NCBI GenBank assembly: GCA_905234475.1
Contig: CAJOHX010000016.1
Span: forward strand, 1 to 33,999
Direction: 5' to 3'
Origin: an uncultured Bacteroidales bacterium
GTDB taxonomy: Bacteria; Bacteroidota; Bacteroidia; Bacteroidales; UBA932
Length of the DNA stretch: 33,999 bases
Both the position numbers and the translations under genes were made by a program. This document shows, piece by piece, positions 32,598 to 33,999 of this stretch; within the stretch, counting starts at the first letter, position 1; every line of letters begins with the position of its first letter. The notes under the pieces were generated by a model. That model made no database searches and was not told the DNA's origin. It saw nothing but the letters and a program-made list of their open reading frames with translations.

Positions 32598-33275
32598 ATG
32601 AAAGAGAAACTCAGCACCCAATATAATGACGCAGTTCAGCAGATAAAAACTGCCATCTTACGCAGCCAAGCGAAAGCACTCGCTGGGGTGAACCAAGAGC
32701 AACTTGCCTTATATTATGGAATTGGCAGGTATATTTCGTTCAATACACGAAAAGGTTTTTGGGGTAAGGAAGCTATTGCGACCATCAGTCGCCAGTTAAG
32801 TGCAGAGTTGCCTGGTTTGAGGGGGTTCTCTCAGACAAATCTCCGTTTGATGCGTATCTTCTATGAGGAATGGAAGGCGCTTGAGGCTAATTCATCAGTC
32901 GCGACTGATGAATTGCCAACTGTCAATAACGGCGAGGAGGAAATTCATCAGTTGCGACTGACGAATTACGAAGATTTCCCGGTAGTCGCCTTTATGAGTA
33001 TTGGCTTTTCTCACCATTCGGCTATCTTGGCCGGGGCCAAGTCACTTGAAGAACGAAAATATTACATTCAACTTTGCTACGACCAGAAATTGAGTGTTGA
33101 CGAAGTGCAGAAGAAGATCGCTGATGATGCGTTCCATACTCAGGGCAGTATGCCCAATAATTTCATCGCCACTATCCCAGAGTACAAGCGCGCATTCCGC
33201 GCTATCCAGATGTTCAAGGATGAGTACCTGCTGGATTACGTTAATGTGGAGCAATTGGGTGAGAAAATGAGATAG
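32598..33275 (+). pseudogene. DUF1016 (YhcG-type) nuclease, N-terminal fragment
   Basis: The 225-residue fragment from the ATG at 32598 carries the DUF1016 N-terminal domain: YGIGRYISFNTRKGFWGKEAI, SRQLSAELPGLRGFSQTNLRLMRIFYEEW, FMSIGFSHHSAILAGAKSLEERKYYI and NNFIATIPEYKRAFRAIQMFKDEYLLDYVNVEQLGE. It stops at 33275. The PD-(D/E)xK catalytic half follows at once in another frame, where EIVHNVKNFIMTFG continues the normal protein. A one-base shift near the AAAA at about 33264-33268 explains this. DUF1016 proteins are nuclease-like and appear with restriction and mobile-element genes. Either a true pseudogene, a sequencing slip or two coupled chains is possible. Confidence 0.85.
32889..32967. repeat. 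Two related 26-bp palindromes inside DUF1016
   Basis: At 32889-32914, AATTCATCAGTCG is followed by its exact complement (13 + 13, no spacer). At 32942-32967 a diverged copy AATTCATCAGTTG + CGACTGACGAATT differs at two positions. They are separated by 27 nt and encode SSVATDEL and IHQLRLTN. Confidence 0.7.
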
Positions 33276-33283
33276 TACACAAT

Positions 33284-33676
33284 GTGAAGAACTTTATCAT
33301 GACTTTCGGCAAAGGTTTCACCTACGCAGGGAACCAGGTCCATTTCGACAAACTTGGTCACGATCATTGGGTGGATCTCTTGTTCTTCAATCGTATTCTC
33401 CGTTCAACTGTCGTGGTGGAGCTGAAGAAGGGTGCTTTCAAGCCCGCATACCTTGGCCAACTATCCCACTACCTTCATGTTTTGGACGATGAAGACCGCC
33501 TGGAAGGAGAGAATCCGCCAGTCGGAATCATTCTCTGTAAAGACGCCGACAGAACCTTTGTGGAATATGTGTTGCAAGATTACCAGCGGCCGATGGGTGT
33601 CGCAACATACAAGGTGAGCCAGGAGAAGCTAAAGGAACTGCTCCCTGATGAAGAAGAGATGAAGAAACTGTTGTAA
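33284..33676 (+). pseudogene. DUF1016 (YhcG-type) nuclease, C-terminal catalytic fragment
   Basis: The frame opens before a GTG at 33284 (codons EIVHN upstream are in frame), giving about 130 residues. It has the DUF1016 nuclease core: FIMTFGKGFTYAGNQVHFDK, Asp31 in DHWVDLLFFNR, Glu46 and Lys48 in VVVELKKGAFKPAYLGQL, and NPPVGIILCKDADRTFVEYVL. These are the catalytic residues of a PD-(D/E)xK fold, so the nuclease half is intact in sequence. It overlaps no other gene and starts 8 nt after the N-terminal fragment's stop, so independent translation by coupling from GTG cannot be excluded. Confidence 0.85.
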
Positions 33677-33999
33677 ATGTTGATTTTAGAAATAAAGGAA
33701 TCCGTCTCTTTCATAATCGGAATAATCGCAGTTGTCGGACTTTTCTTCCTGCTCCGGTGGCTGATTCCGTCTAAGGGCCAGGCAGGAGAGAAAGTTGTGG
33801 CAGGCAAGCTAGATCGTCTTCCCAAAGACCAGTACCGGGTGCTGAACAATATTACCATCCCGACACCCAAAGGCAGTTCCCAGATAGACCACCTGGTCGT
33901 GTCGATATATGGCATCTTCGTCATCGAGACCAAGAACTACAACGGCTGGATTTACGGCGGTGAGCACGCCGAGTACTGGACGCAGAACATCTACGGCAA
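33677..33999 (+). CDS. NERD-domain protein, N-terminal part
   Basis: The gene starts directly after the DUF1016 stop and runs off the window end (107 residues seen). It has one N-terminal membrane helix (SFIIGIIAVVGLFFLLRWLI, about 10-30). The nuclease-related NERD domain follows, with a gap-free pattern VLNNITIPTPKGSSQIDHLVVSIYG, Asp71, and IFVIETKNYNGWIYG with Glu84 and Lys86. NERD proteins are PD-(D/E)xK-like and membrane-anchored in this form. The adjacency to DUF1016 suggests a nuclease pair with a possible defence role (inference). Base composition is lower in GC than the core genes to the left. Confidence 0.85.
   Translation, partial: MLILEIKESVSFIIGIIAVVGLFFLLRWLIPSKGQAGEKVVAGKLDRLPKDQYRVLNNITIPTPKGSSQIDHLVVSIYGIFVIETKNYNGWIYGGEHAEYWTQNIYG

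Overview
The window comes from a Bacteroidota chromosome, most likely an order Bacteroidales gut or rumen lineage with unusually high GC. Gene starts lack Shine-Dalgarno sequences. Many are preceded by the Bacteroidota promoter pattern TTTG - about 20 nt - TAnnTTTG. The protein set is also typical: SusD-free GDE/GT4/GH57 glucan genes, DUF4369/thioredoxin-like lipoproteins, TonB C-terminal proteins and eukaryote-like IleS. Genus cannot be set from what is visible.

Layout. (1) 1-2155, minus strand: der (cut by the window edge), a small Cys-rich membrane protein, prs and engB. (2) 2295-3476: a secreted zinc-ribbon protein, followed by a 700-base gene-free stretch packed with inverted repeats. 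(3) 4177-15516, plus strand: one tightly packed run xseA-xseB-glgB-glycogen debranching enzyme-GT4 glycosyltransferase-GH57-glgP-ribF. Gaps or overlaps are mostly 1-20 nt. It holds synthesis, branching, debranching and phosphorolysis of an alpha-glucan store. ribF carries an in-frame 150-bp palindromic element. (4) 15521-18823, minus strand: a DUF4369/thioredoxin-like lipoprotein, HIT, greA, tsaB and cvpA. (5) 18896-23321, plus strand: ileS, a DksA/TraR-like gene, lspA and tRNA-Ser(UGA).

(6) 23299-29055 is an AT-rich island inserted at the 3' end of tRNA-Ser, bounded by a perfect 24-bp direct repeat of the tRNA tail. It carries a 5'-truncated ADP-ribosylglycohydrolase, four signal-peptide or lipoprotein genes on one strand (one fuses a FISUMP-like domain to a TonB C-terminal domain) and a small NUMOD3-like protein on the other strand. 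No integrase is visible. Its left end has four TGCGACCA repeats around a good promoter.

(7) 29056-32414 returns to high GC: tRNA-type terminators, an outer-membrane barrel protein, an acyltransferase and a secreted CE1-type esterase with a collagen-like Gly-Ala-Pro insert. (8) 32528-33999 has lower GC again: a DUF1016 (YhcG-type) nuclease gene split by a frameshift, then the start of a NERD-domain protein. This is a pairing often seen in defence or mobile regions.

The strongest candidates for something undescribed are the integrase-less tRNA-Ser island with its repeat-controlled left end and secreted-protein cargo, and the coding-sequence-invading palindromic element in ribF.
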